This document shows positions 44,507 to 53,904 of a DNA stretch of 64,000 nt, in pieces; the first letter of the stretch is position 1; each line of letters begins with the position of its first letter. Origin of the DNA: Candidatus Sulfopaludibacter sp. SbA3. Lineage in GTDB: Bacteria; Acidobacteriota; Terriglobia; 20CM-2-55-15. The DNA is taken from contig CAMBFR010000006.1 of assembly GCA_945865815.1 (NCBI GenBank), positions 1 to 64,000 on the forward strand, read 5' to 3'. Under the pieces are notes generated by a model. It had not been told where the DNA came from. It saw only the letters and a list, made by a program, of their open reading frames with translations, and did no database searches. The position numbers were made by a program, and so were the translations under genes.

Positions 44507-47500
44507 TTAAAAGACATATTTCAAAGCAAGCTGAATAACACGCGGATCACCCGCTGACAAAATCCGTCCGAAGTTTCGATTGTTGATCGCAACGTTTGGA
44601 TTATTCGGATTCACATGGTTCGGCAGATTGAATGCCTCGGCGCGGAACTGGACTGTCTGATTCTCTCGAACCTGAAAGGTCCGCGACAGGCCCATGTCTA
44701 TCCGAATACTTCCCGGTCCGAGAACCGAGTTTCTCCCCAGATTTCCGTATGTGCCGGTAGCCGGTTGGGCGAAAGCCGCAGGGTTGATCCACTGATCGAT
44801 GCCCTGTTTCGCCGGGTAAGCATTGGCGAGAATCTGGTTCCCACGCTGGTCCTGCTGCGCAGTTAATGCAATGTCCAGACCGGTGAGCACAGTCAGATAG
44901 CTGCCCGATTGCAGCCTTACGATCCCCGACACCTGCCAGTTACTGGCCAGTGCCCGCAACGTTGAGTTTGAAAACTGCGGCGTCTCGTAGACGGTCGACG
45001 CGTTGAAACTGTGCCGCGTGTCGGTGGCGCAATTGGCGCGATCAAGCCGGCGGTTGTTTGGGAACATGTAGTTCCTGCCGACGGGTCCTCCCACAATGTT
45101 CGTTACCCAATCGCTGATGCAATGCGACCAGGTGTAGTTGCTCTGCACGGTCAGGCCATTACTGCGCCGGCGCTGAACTGAAACGAGGAGCGCATGGTAA
45201 TTCGCCGTTCCGCCGTCGTCGAGTTCATTGATGGTGGCGAAAAACCGCCCTTCCTGCGGGTTCTGCAGATACAACCTGCGCCGCTGGTTGACGTTTGCCA
45301 GCGTCGAACTGCCCGGAATGAGGACCGCCGGATTCAATGAATCCCTCTGGGTTGGCATGTGGATGGTGTTGCTGCCCACATAGTTGGCCGCCACCATCCA
45401 GTCCGACGCGATCCCGCGTTGCAAGCTGAGATTCCACTGATTCATATAAGGATGCTTCAGGTGGAGCGGAAGGTTCAGATACTGGCCTTCAATCGGAAAC
45501 GTCGCAGTCTTGCCTACCGAGAGCGGGAACGGATTGCCCCCCGGATAGCTCTGCCATGGATTTCCGAAGCTCGGCGGGAACGGGACAGTCAAAGAGTTGC
45601 CAAACGGCGGATCTTGCGAGAACCCAAGGTAGTTGTAGAGGTGCGGGTAATCGTAGAAGATGCCCCACGCGGCGCGTATCGACGTCTGGCCGTCGCCCGC
45701 GGGATCCCATGCAAGGCCGAGCCGCGGCGCAAAATCAAACCATCGATTAAAACCGAACGCCTTCTCGGGCATTCCGGGATCGCCGGGAAACATCAGTCCT
45801 GCCGGAGCATTCGTAAAGACTTTGCTGCGCACGCCCTGATCGAATAGAGCCTTGTCGAAGTGATTGGATTTCTGGTGCTTGCTGGATTGCGGCAAGTAAG
45901 GCTCCCATCGGATACCGCCATTCAAAGTGAGTCTGGAATTCGCTTTCCAGGAATCCTGGATGTAGAGCGCAATGTAATTGGTGCGATTGAACACCGACTG
46001 CGGATTGCCCTGTCCATACGACGACGGCTTCCCAATTAGAAAGTCTGCGAGTCCGAGACCGCTCACCTGGCCGTTAAATGTAAAGCCCGGCACCGTAGCG
46101 ATGTTCTGCTCGGTGTTCAGAAACTGACGGATGTAGTTGGTCCCGAATCCGATCTGATGCAAACCGCGCAGCATGCTGATGTCTTCGGAAAACTGAAACG
46201 AGGTCGAATTGTAATGACCTGGAACGTTGTTTCCTCCGCCGCGGTACGTGAATCCGTTTGTAACGTTCACCGACCCCGCATTTGGAATCGGATCGTATAC
46301 CTGTACTCCCAATTCCCCAATACTTGGAAACCCGGTAACTTCCGCCGCGAACCTGGCGATGTTCGTTCGATTCAGCGTCGCCCGGAACGAACTGACCGTG
46401 CCGGAGCCGATCAGATACGTGTCACCCAATACGAAGGAGTGAACTCGATGCTTGATGGGCCCCTGTTCCAGTGAAATTACATTCGTCCCGTCGTAGTCAT
46501 CCGGCCTGCTCAGTCGCGCGAGCTGATACCGTCCGAACAGGGAGTGTTCGTTGGTCCACTGATAGTCCATTCTTCCGACAACGATCTGCTCATCCTCGGA
46601 ATCGCCTCTGTTAAACCGGACCAGGCCGCAGGGATCGGAGGTCTTGGGCAGAATTTTCACAAGGTTCAGGGCTTCCGGAGAAAACAGAGTTGGTGAGACG
46701 CGGTTGCCCACAAAGGGCGCCCGGAGGGTAATCTGCCGGCCCGTCACATCGCAGGACGGCGACGCGGCTGCCGTAAAATCTCCGGCCAGCATCGCGGCCG
46801 TCGGCACATACTGAAACAGGTCGCTCGGGGAAGAGCGCTTCGTCGTCCCCTGAAAACCGCCAAAAAAGAACAGTCTGTTCTGTGCGATCGGACCTCCGAG
46901 CGTTCCTCCAAACTGATTACGCTTCAGCGTGTCCCTTCTTACGGCGAATGCATTCCGGGCATTGAATACTCCGTTCCGGACGAACTCAAACAGACCACCG
47001 TGAAATTCGTTCGTCCCGGATTTGGTCACGGCGTTGATTGCCGACGACGAGTGATGTCCGTACTGTGCCGGCAGAGCGCTGGTTTCAACCTTAAACTCCT
47101 GCAATGCGTCCGGAAATGGAAGCGGGAGATTCAGGTTATTGAACGGATCGTTGTGGGTTCCTCCATCGAGCAGGTACGTCATTCCATTAAGCATCCCGCC
47201 GCCAACGGAAATCACCACGGTTGGATAGTTCCGGTTCGGAGTTTGCAGATTCGTGGCGGTGGTCTGTACGGCCAGCCCTGAAAGCAATATCAACTCGGTG
47301 GCCTGCCGTCCGTTGAGGGGGAGTTCCAGCACTCGCTGGTTATCGACCACCTGCCCAACTCCGGTGCTTCGAGTTTCGACAAGCGCGGCGTCTGCCTGGA
47401 CCTCGATCTGGTCTGCAACCTGGCCGACCTCCAGCACCGCATCGATCGAGGGATTGCTATTCACCTGCAGGACAATTCCCGTCTGCACGTACGTACGGAA

Positions 47501-47761
47501 TCCGGGCAGAGACACTTCCATCCGATACGGACCTATGGGCAGGTTTGTGAGCACATACGATCCGGTTTCATTCGTAAGTGTCGTTCGCACAAGCCCCGTG
47601 TCGGTCTGCGTGCCGGAAACTTCCACACCCGGCAAAACCGCTCCCGTCTGGTCCCTCACTAAGCCGCTAATTTGCGCCGTAGAGACAGCCTGCGCCAAGC
47701 CGGCCTCGCACAACAATGCAGAGACAAGTACGAAACCGAAGAATCTCCCCCAAATGCCCAT
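44507..47761 (-). CDS. Oar-like TonB-dependent receptor, sulfatase operon
   Basis: A 1084-residue outer-membrane receptor. The signal peptide (FGFVLVSALLCEAGLAQAV) is followed by a carboxypeptidase-regulatory domain at about residues 27-115 (QISGLVRDQTGAVLPGVEVS, YVLTNLPIGPYRMEVSLPGF). The plug contains RVLELPLNGRQATELILLSG and AVTKSGTNEFHGGLFEFVRN, and the barrel ends LALKYVF. AGGAGGACTCA precedes the start. Linkage to a sulfatase and a sulfotransferase-like protein suggests it imports a sulfated organic compound, perhaps phenolic or polysaccharide. It diverges from the SprT-like gene at 47923. Confidence 0.9.
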   Translation of the reverse strand: MGIWGRFFGFVLVSALLCEAGLAQAVSTAQISGLVRDQTGAVLPGVEVSGTQTDTGLVRTTLTNETGSYVLTNLPIGPYRMEVSLPGFRTYVQTGIVLQVNSNPSIDAVLEVGQVADQIEVQADAALVETRSTGVGQVVDNQRVLELPLNGRQATELILLSGLAVQTTATNLQTPNRNYPTVVISVGGGMLNGMTYLLDGGTHNDPFNNLNLPLPFPDALQEFKVETSALPAQYGHHSSSAINAVTKSGTNEFHGGLFEFVRNGVFNARNAFAVRRDTLKRNQFGGTLGGPIAQNRLFFFGGFQGTTKRSSPSDLFQYVPTAAMLAGDFTAAASPSCDVTGRQITLRAPFVGNRVSPTLFSPEALNLVKILPKTSDPCGLVRFNRGDSEDEQIVVGRMDYQWTNEHSLFGRYQLARLSRPDDYDGTNVISLEQGPIKHRVHSFVLGDTYLIGSGTVSSFRATLNRTNIARFAAEVTGFPSIGELGVQVYDPIPNAGSVNVTNGFTYRGGGNNVPGHYNSTSFQFSEDISMLRGLHQIGFGTNYIRQFLNTEQNIATVPGFTFNGQVSGLGLADFLIGKPSSYGQGNPQSVFNRTNYIALYIQDSWKANSRLTLNGGIRWEPYLPQSSKHQKSNHFDKALFDQGVRSKVFTNAPAGLMFPGDPGMPEKAFGFNRWFDFAPRLGLAWDPAGDGQTSIRAAWGIFYDYPHLYNYLGFSQDPPFGNSLTVPFPPSFGNPWQSYPGGNPFPLSVGKTATFPIEGQYLNLPLHLKHPYMNQWNLSLQRGIASDWMVAANYVGSNTIHMPTQRDSLNPAVLIPGSSTLANVNQRRRLYLQNPQEGRFFATINELDDGGTANYHALLVSVQRRRSNGLTVQSNYTWSHCISDWVTNIVGGPVGRNYMFPNNRRLDRANCATDTRHSFNASTVYETPQFSNSTLRALASNWQVSGIVRLQSGSYLTVLTGLDIALTAQQDQRGNQILANAYPAKQGIDQWINPAAFAQPATGTYGNLGRNSVLGPGSIRIDMGLSRTFQVRENQTVQFRAEAFNLPNHVNPNNPNVAINNRNFGRILSAGDPRVIQLALKYVF

Positions 47762-47922
47762 TGAGTCCTCCTCAAGTAGAAGCGATGCGTGCTGGTTACG
47801 TGTATTGCCGGACTCTAGAACCCAACGCCATTAGAGTCAATCAGGAATTGGGGAATTGGCGGGCAAATTACGTTCTCGTGAACGGTGTCGCGCGTACCAA
47901 ACATGTGGCATAGTGCTCGGTC

Positions 47923-48438
47923 GTGCAAGACTTCGCAACACCTCTAAGTATGGTGAAGAAATGGGCTCGCCTCTGGCGTGTTCCCTCGTTGGCACAAGTT
48001 GAAATAACAACGAACGCCCGCCTGCGAACTTGCCTCGGCCGATGTTTTCCAAAGTTAAATCGGATCGAGCTCAACCCTTCTCTCTTCGAAAAGAAGCGTG
48101 CTCGTCTAAACGAAGTTTTGTGCCACGAAGCGGCCCACATTGCAGCATATGCTCTCGGACCCGGTCAATCGCGCGCCCACAGTAGGCAATGGGCTGTCTT
48201 GATGACCGCCGCCGGCTTCAAGGCGAAGACAACGGTCCCTGGGCATAGATCCACGCCATACGGCCAGCCACCCAAAATTCGAGACGAAGTCTTTGAGCAC
48301 TATTGTCCGGTCTGCAGGTTCATGCGCATGGCCCGAAGACCGGTGTCGCGATGGAAGTGCCGGACATGTGTCTCAGCGGGATTGAGCGGAGATCTCAAGA
48401 TCCGAACCCGCCACGTCCGTGGTAAAGGAGCGGCGTGA
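47923..48438 (+). CDS. SprT-like zinc metalloprotein, first gene of defence island
   Basis: A 171-residue protein starting at GTG 47923. The SprT/Spartan-type zinc site CHEAAHIAAYALG lies near residue 66, with a C-terminal four-cysteine zinc ribbon (YCPVCRFMRM ... WKCRTCVSAG). SprT-like proteins cleave DNA-crosslinked proteins or process DNA-bound protein. It overlaps the helicase start (GTGA) and is thus translationally coupled to it. Sequence style is less GC-rich than its neighbours, consistent with transfer of the whole 47923-54321 block. Protease activity is inferred from HExxH. Confidence 0.83.
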   Translation: MQDFATPLSMVKKWARLWRVPSLAQVEITTNARLRTCLGRCFPKLNRIELNPSLFEKKRARLNEVLCHEAAHIAAYALGPGQSRAHSRQWAVLMTAAGFKAKTTVPGHRSTPYGQPPKIRDEVFEHYCPVCRFMRMARRPVSRWKCRTCVSAGLSGDLKIRTRHVRGKGAA

Positions 48439-51400
48439 GCATGGATCAGTGTCCATTCTGTGAGGTCCCATCTGAAAGGATCTTCTATGAGAGCGGCCTT
48501 ACACTTGGCATTTGGGACGGCTTCCCAGTTTCGGCAGGCCATGCGTTAGTCATCACCCGGAGACACGTCCCAAGTTGGTTTGAAGCAACTCCTCAAGAGC
48601 GAATCGAAATTGTAAGCACGATCGACGAGGTACGGTCATTAGTATCCGCATCACACCAGCCGAGCGGTTTCAATATTGGAATAAACGTCGGCGAAGCGGC
48701 TGGCCAAACGATCTTTCACGTGCACGCACATGTCATCCCTCGCTACAAGGGAGACGTTGCCGATCCCCGTGGTGGTGTTCGGCATGTGATTCCCTCAAAA
48801 GCTAACTATATTTCTCAAACCGACGCTTTGGGAACGCGGGACCGCCGCGAACGATCAATCGTGACGGGAGGCGATGACCCGCTCCTGCCTCACCTTCTCT
48901 CGAACTTCACCGATGCCAGGTGCCTGGATATCGCAGTCGCCTTCACCCTCCAGAGTGGAATCAGATTGCTTCAGCCATACTTACGTGAACTGCTGGATCG
49001 CGGTGGAAAAGTGCGTTTTCTAACGGGCGATTATCTCGGCGTAACGGACCCAGACGCCCTTATGGTTGTTCAGGACCTCGATGGTGATATCACCGCTCGT
49101 GTTTTCGAAACCGCCAAGGGTCCATCATCTTTCCATCCAAAGACGTATATTTTTCATTACAAGAATGACTACGGCATCGCTTTTGTGGGCAGCTCCAATT
49201 TGAGTGAAACCGCTCTGCGGGGAGGAGTCGAATGGGACTACAAGGTCATCTCGTCCCGAGATCCTGAAGGATTCGCGGACATTGGCGACGCGTTTGAGCG
49301 TCTCTTCGGTCATCCCGCAACACAGGAGCTGAGTTACGACTGGATAGAACAATACCGTCCACGGCATCGCACGGCGCTATCAATTACGCTTCAAGACATC
49401 GACGTTCCGATTGAGCTACCCATCCCTGCCGTTACGCCTCACGACATCCAGAAGGAAGCGCTTACCGCTCTCGAGAATACGCGGCGTGTGGGCAATACGG
49501 CCGGCCTAGTTGTGCTCGCGACCGGCTTGGGCAAGACATGGCTGGCGGCTTTTGACAGCCACCGCCGGGAGTTTCCAAAGATCCTGTTCGTGGCGCATCG
49601 TGAAGAGATCCTGGCTCAAGCTCTAGAGACGTTCCGTCGGATTCGTCCAGACGCTTGGCTTGGAAACTACGATCGTAACAACAAGGACATCCAAACCGAC
49701 GTGCTGTTCGCTTCCATACAAACGCTTGGCAAGCGGATCCACTTTGAACGTTTTGAACCCACGGCATTCGATTACATCATCGTCGACGAATTTCACCACG
49801 CTGACGCGCCATCTTATAGACGCCTGATCGATCATTTTGAGCCGAAGTTCATGTTGGGTCTAACCGCTACGCCGGAAAGAACGGACGGCGGAGACCTGCT
49901 GTCTTTGTGCCACGAAAACCTTGTCTACCGATGCGACCTCGGTACGGGCATCCGTCGCAAGCAATTATGTCCATTCCACTACTATGGCGTGCCAGACGAT
50001 GTCGACTATCGGAATATCCCATGGCGGAGCAATCGTTTTGACGAGAAGGAACTCACGGCGGCGGTCGCGACAAGAGCACGCGCGGACAACGCCCTGGATC
50101 AGTTCAGAAAGAGGGCCGGAAAGCGAACGCTGGCTTTCTGTGTGTCTCAGCGTCACGCCGATTTCATGGCGGATCACTTTCGAAACGAAGGAATTCGAGC
50201 GGCTGCCGTTCACTCAGGAGAAGGTAGCGATCCTCGTGCTGCATCCCTCGAACGCCTCAAGGCAGGCGACTTAGACATTCTCTTCGCCGTCGACATGTTC
50301 AACGAAGGAGTCGATCTCCCATCGCTGGATACAGTAATGATGCTCCGGCCAACTGACTCAAAGATTGTTTGGCTGCAACAGTTCGGACGCGGCTTGAGGA
50401 CATCGGCCGGTAAACCGTACCTGACCGTTATTGACTACATCGGAAATCACCGAACGTTCCTTCTGAAGCCCCTGACATTGTTGGAGGAGCTAATACCCCT
50501 GAAGCCAACCGATCGTGACATCTGGAACGCACTCGAAAGAATTCAGGCCGATGCGATGGAACTGCCGCCTGGCTGCGAGGTCACATACGAACTCGAGTCG
50601 GTGGAAATCCTGAAGGGTCTGCTGAAGTTGGGATCCAAACCAGGGCAGGCCATGCGGGAATACTATGAAGATTTCAGGGAACGAACCGGCCAGCGTCCGA
50701 CAGCTGTGGAAGCGTTCCATGACGGATTCAGCCCGAAGTTTGTACGATCACTTTACGGATCGTGGCTGAAATTTGTGAATGAGATGGGAGACCTTGCGCT
50801 CGGTCAGCAATCCGCACTAGAAAGCTGCGGCGATGTGCTCGAAGCGATTGAGAAAACACCGATGACTCGCAGCTACAAAATGCTTCTCTTGAAAGCGTTG
50901 CTGAAAGTGGACAGGATTCCCGGTCGAATAAGCCTGTCTGATCTTGCGCGCGAAGTCGGCAAGCTCGCCGCGACCTCATCCAGGCTGCGATCCGATCTGA
51001 GCGTACAGCCCGAGGACCTCGCGGCCGTCCAGACTCTATTGAAGAAAGACCCAATCGCTGCTTGGACGGGAGCGAAAGGTACAAAGGGAAAGCCGTATTT
51101 CGAATTCTCGGATGACACTTTCCGCGCGACTTTCTCCGTGTCGGATGCGGAACGGGAGTCCTTCCGTGAATTGACGAGGGAACTCGTCGAATGGCGTCTC
51201 GCGGAATACCTCGGACTTGAAGAAGAAGGTCATGAGCCGAAGTCCGCTGAGGAGACCGCAGCACCTGCCAAAACGGCGAAACTTGAACTGTGGCAGCCCT
51301 ATCAAAGGAGACAGATTCCTCCGTTATTCGGGCTGAAATTCTCTACCGGAAATTGGAACGCGGGATTTGTCCCAACAGACAATCATATTTTTCTCCTTGT

Positions 51401-51752
51401 CACACTTGCCAAGGAGACGAAAACAGCCAACTTTCAATACCACGACCGGTTCCTGACCGCAGAGACATTTCAATGGCAGAGTCAGAACCAGACAACGCAA
51501 GCGAGCAAGAATGGATTGGAGATTCGCAACCACGCGGCCATGGGAATCACGGTACACCTATTCGTCCGGCGCGACTCGAAGACACCAAACGGTACCGGAG
51601 CCCCGTTTTATTACTGCGGTGACGTTGAATTTATCGACTGGCACGGCGAAAAACCCATCACCGTACAATGGCGATTGACGAATGCTTTACCGCAAAGACT
51701 CCAAGATTCGTTCCAAATTCCCGAACCGCCAGAACAATCGAGCAGTAGTTGA
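48435..51752 (+). CDS. HIT-PLD-SF2 helicase-DUF3427 fusion protein
   Basis: A 1105-residue multidomain protein; ATG 48441 is an alternative start. Residues about 1-130 are a HIT domain (CPFCEVPSERIF, FHVHAHVIPRY with the histidine triad near residue 95). Residues about 150-300 are a phospholipase-D-type nuclease domain with FHPKTYIFHYKN and VGSSNLSETAL. Residues about 335-700 form an SF2 helicase: ATGLGKTW (Walker A, near 361), DEFHHAD (near 450), GLTATPERTDGGD and QQFGRGLRTSAGKP (motif VI). The C-terminal ~150 residues resemble DUF3427 (FQYHDRFLTAETFQWQSQNQ). It probably acts on DNA as a translocase-nuclease in defence alongside the NaeI-type enzyme. Confidence 0.88.
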   Translation: MSMDQCPFCEVPSERIFYESGLTLGIWDGFPVSAGHALVITRRHVPSWFEATPQERIEIVSTIDEVRSLVSASHQPSGFNIGINVGEAAGQTIFHVHAHVIPRYKGDVADPRGGVRHVIPSKANYISQTDALGTRDRRERSIVTGGDDPLLPHLLSNFTDARCLDIAVAFTLQSGIRLLQPYLRELLDRGGKVRFLTGDYLGVTDPDALMVVQDLDGDITARVFETAKGPSSFHPKTYIFHYKNDYGIAFVGSSNLSETALRGGVEWDYKVISSRDPEGFADIGDAFERLFGHPATQELSYDWIEQYRPRHRTALSITLQDIDVPIELPIPAVTPHDIQKEALTALENTRRVGNTAGLVVLATGLGKTWLAAFDSHRREFPKILFVAHREEILAQALETFRRIRPDAWLGNYDRNNKDIQTDVLFASIQTLGKRIHFERFEPTAFDYIIVDEFHHADAPSYRRLIDHFEPKFMLGLTATPERTDGGDLLSLCHENLVYRCDLGTGIRRKQLCPFHYYGVPDDVDYRNIPWRSNRFDEKELTAAVATRARADNALDQFRKRAGKRTLAFCVSQRHADFMADHFRNEGIRAAAVHSGEGSDPRAASLERLKAGDLDILFAVDMFNEGVDLPSLDTVMMLRPTDSKIVWLQQFGRGLRTSAGKPYLTVIDYIGNHRTFLLKPLTLLEELIPLKPTDRDIWNALERIQADAMELPPGCEVTYELESVEILKGLLKLGSKPGQAMREYYEDFRERTGQRPTAVEAFHDGFSPKFVRSLYGSWLKFVNEMGDLALGQQSALESCGDVLEAIEKTPMTRSYKMLLLKALLKVDRIPGRISLSDLAREVGKLAATSSRLRSDLSVQPEDLAAVQTLLKKDPIAAWTGAKGTKGKPYFEFSDDTFRATFSVSDAERESFRELTRELVEWRLAEYLGLEEEGHEPKSAEETAAPAKTAKLELWQPYQRRQIPPLFGLKFSTGNWNAGFVPTDNHIFLLVTLAKETKTANFQYHDRFLTAETFQWQSQNQTTQASKNGLEIRNHAAMGITVHLFVRRDSKTPNGTGAPFYYCGDVEFIDWHGEKPITVQWRLTNALPQRLQDSFQIPEPPEQSSSS

Positions 51753-51867
51753 GATACCGGGGTGCCGTTCAAAAGGTCGGGAGAAAACGTCTAAAAAGGT
51801 TTATTCTCAACGCGATGAACCTCAGCTTGGTGAACGCCAAAGACGCGTTTCGCGTCTATCTGCAGTA

Positions 51868-52806
51868 GTGGGCAGCACGAATGACCCCGAGCTCGATGCG
51901 GTCATGGCAGCCCTCCGGGCCGCTGATCCGGACGGTGCGCGCTTTGCCCGAACACTTCGTCGCACGTATGACCAGATCTATGACGGCCGGAACACAGGCC
52001 GATTTCGCACCGAACAGCTAAAGAAAACTGAGAAGACCCACTTCGGCTCGCTGGTCGAAATCAACCTTCAGAGAGAGTTCTCTTTTGAGGACGGCATTGA
52101 TCTCGATTACCGGATTGCCGGCGCCGACGTGGACTGCAAGTGGTCGCAGGACGATGGTGGATGGATGCTACCACCAGAAGCGATAGGCCAAATCTGTCTA
52201 CTCGTGACGGGAAGTGACGGGAAGTCGGCTTGGAGTGCCGGATTGATACGTGCAATCGAATCACTATTGAGCCCTTCGAGTAACCGCGATGACAAAAAGA
52301 AGCTCAGCGCGGCGGGCAAAACAGCAATTCAATGGATATGGAGAGAAATGGCACTGCCCGAAAACGTTTTACTGCACATCGATCCAGCAATTCAGAAAGC
52401 GATAATGGTGGATCTCGATGGGCCGCGGCGCGGACAGAAGCGGATGGACGAGTTGTTCCGGCGAGTCCCCAATCGAATCATCGGCCGCGGAGTGGTCGCG
52501 ACAGTGGCACAGCAGGACGATTACATGAAGAGGGTGCGCGACAATGGCGGATCCCGGCAGAAGCTGAAACCTGAGGGAATCGTTGTTTTTGCTGACTACC
52601 TCGGTCACCGCGAGCTAGCGCTTAGCCTCGGCCTTCCGCCAATCGGAGATGGTGATTCAATCAGTGCCCGGCTCATCCAGATCGAAGGACCCAGCGATCG
52701 CGCTGTGCAACTCGGCGAAGCCTGGTACCGGCTGTGCGCCGAGGGCGAAGAGCCGACCCGGCCCGCGCCCGACTTGCCAGCCGCTAAAGGTAGCAAGAGG
52801 ACCTGA
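51868..52806 (+). CDS. NaeI-type restriction endonuclease
   Basis: About 312 residues from GTG 51868; the track start at 51682 lies inside the helicase gene. It resembles NaeI (type IIE, GCCGGC) throughout: LRRTYDQIYDGRNTGRF, KTEKTHFGSLVEINLQREF, the catalytic region DLDYRIAGADVDCKWS (D...D-x-K), GGWMLPPEAIGQICLLV, LFRRVPNRIIGRGVVATVAQ and QDDYMKRVRDNGGS. NaeI is about 317 residues with N-terminal cleavage and C-terminal effector domains. The leucine before KTEK, where K in a NaeI mutant gives topoisomerase activity, is retained. A recognition site of GCCGGC is inferred only from similarity. No strong Shine-Dalgarno sequence precedes this start. Confidence 0.87.
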   Translation: MGSTNDPELDAVMAALRAADPDGARFARTLRRTYDQIYDGRNTGRFRTEQLKKTEKTHFGSLVEINLQREFSFEDGIDLDYRIAGADVDCKWSQDDGGWMLPPEAIGQICLLVTGSDGKSAWSAGLIRAIESLLSPSSNRDDKKKLSAAGKTAIQWIWREMALPENVLLHIDPAIQKAIMVDLDGPRRGQKRMDELFRRVPNRIIGRGVVATVAQQDDYMKRVRDNGGSRQKLKPEGIVVFADYLGHRELALSLGLPPIGDGDSISARLIQIEGPSDRAVQLGEAWYRLCAEGEEPTRPAPDLPAAKGSKRT

Positions 52807-52871
52807 CTCGTCCACCCAACCCCGCAATATGAGGTTCTAACTTCTCCGGCCCACGGATTGAAGGGGACACA

Positions 52872-53828
52872 ATGACCAAATTGACTTCAGTCGAGATATG
52901 TGCGGGCGCGGGTGGCCAGGCACTAGGCCTGGAGCAGGCAGGCTTCCAGCATCAAGCCTTGATTGAAATCGATAGACACTGTTGCGCAACACTGCGATTT
53001 AATCGTCCTAAATGGAACGTCATCCACGGCGATTTGAGCGACTTTGACGGGCGGCCATACAAGGGCGTCGACCTGCTGGCCGGGGGGGTTCCTTGCCCAC
53101 CTTTTTCAGTAGCCGGTAAGCAACTGGGGCCGGCGGACGAGCGTAATCTTTTCCCAGCAGCCATTCGCTTGGTTTCCGAGATTCGCCCCAAAGCCGTGCT
53201 GCTTGAGAACGTCAAGGGGTTGAAGGAGACCGCGTTTGATGACTACCGTGGATCGATTTCCAAAGCGGTAGAGCGGTTAGGGTACGCCACGGATTGGAAG
53301 CTGCTTAATGCCTCCAATTATGGAGTCTCACAGCTTCGTCCCCGCCTTTTGTTCGTGGCGGTGCGCAATGACCTTGTGGAAGAATTTAGTTGGCCCGATC
53401 CAGAAATGGGAAGACCCGCCACGGTTGGTGAGAAGCTGTATGACCTGATCGCGGCACGGGGGTGGAAAGGAGCCCGGGCCTGGAAGAAACTCGCGAATGA
53501 CATTGCGCCAACAGTAGTCGGCGGATCCCTCAAACACGGCGGCCCCGACTTGGGCCCAACCCGCGCAAGACAGGCATGGGCGCTGCTCGGTGTCGACGGT
53601 ATCGGCATCGCTGACGAAGCGCCTGGGCCCGATTTCGTTGGAATGCCGCGACTGACAGTTCAAATGGTCGCCCGGCTGCAAGGATTCCCCGAAACATGGC
53701 AGATCGCTGGAGGCAAGACCGCAGCGTATCGACAGGTTGGTAATGCCTTTCCTCCACCTGTTGCTCGAGCCGTCGGTCAGCGGCTTTTCGAGTGCCTGAT
53801 TCAACGCGAAGTCCAGTACGCGACGTGA
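52872..53828 (+). CDS. DNA (cytosine-5) methyltransferase, partner of the NaeI-type enzyme
   Basis: A 318-residue C5 methyltransferase. Motif I is VEICAGAGGQALGLEQAGF; motif IV is GGVPCPPFSVAGKQ with the catalytic Cys; motif VI is LLENVKGL; motif VIII is QLRPRLLFVAV; motif X is QVGNAFPPPVARAVG. The target-recognition region lies between motifs VIII and IX and includes APTVVGGSLKHGGPDLGPTR. AAGGGGACACA precedes the ATG. The island order NaeI-type, methyltransferase, Vsr is a classic type II restriction-modification arrangement. It protects host DNA, probably at the site cut by the 51868 enzyme. Confidence 0.92.
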   Translation: MTKLTSVEICAGAGGQALGLEQAGFQHQALIEIDRHCCATLRFNRPKWNVIHGDLSDFDGRPYKGVDLLAGGVPCPPFSVAGKQLGPADERNLFPAAIRLVSEIRPKAVLLENVKGLKETAFDDYRGSISKAVERLGYATDWKLLNASNYGVSQLRPRLLFVAVRNDLVEEFSWPDPEMGRPATVGEKLYDLIAARGWKGARAWKKLANDIAPTVVGGSLKHGGPDLGPTRARQAWALLGVDGIGIADEAPGPDFVGMPRLTVQMVARLQGFPETWQIAGGKTAAYRQVGNAFPPPVARAVGQRLFECLIQREVQYAT

Positions 53829-53904
53829 TTGTCCGGGCGTTGATTCAAGACTGACACCCCGAGACGCTTCCGATCCATCACTAGATTTGGTAATTTGATG
53901 GGCC

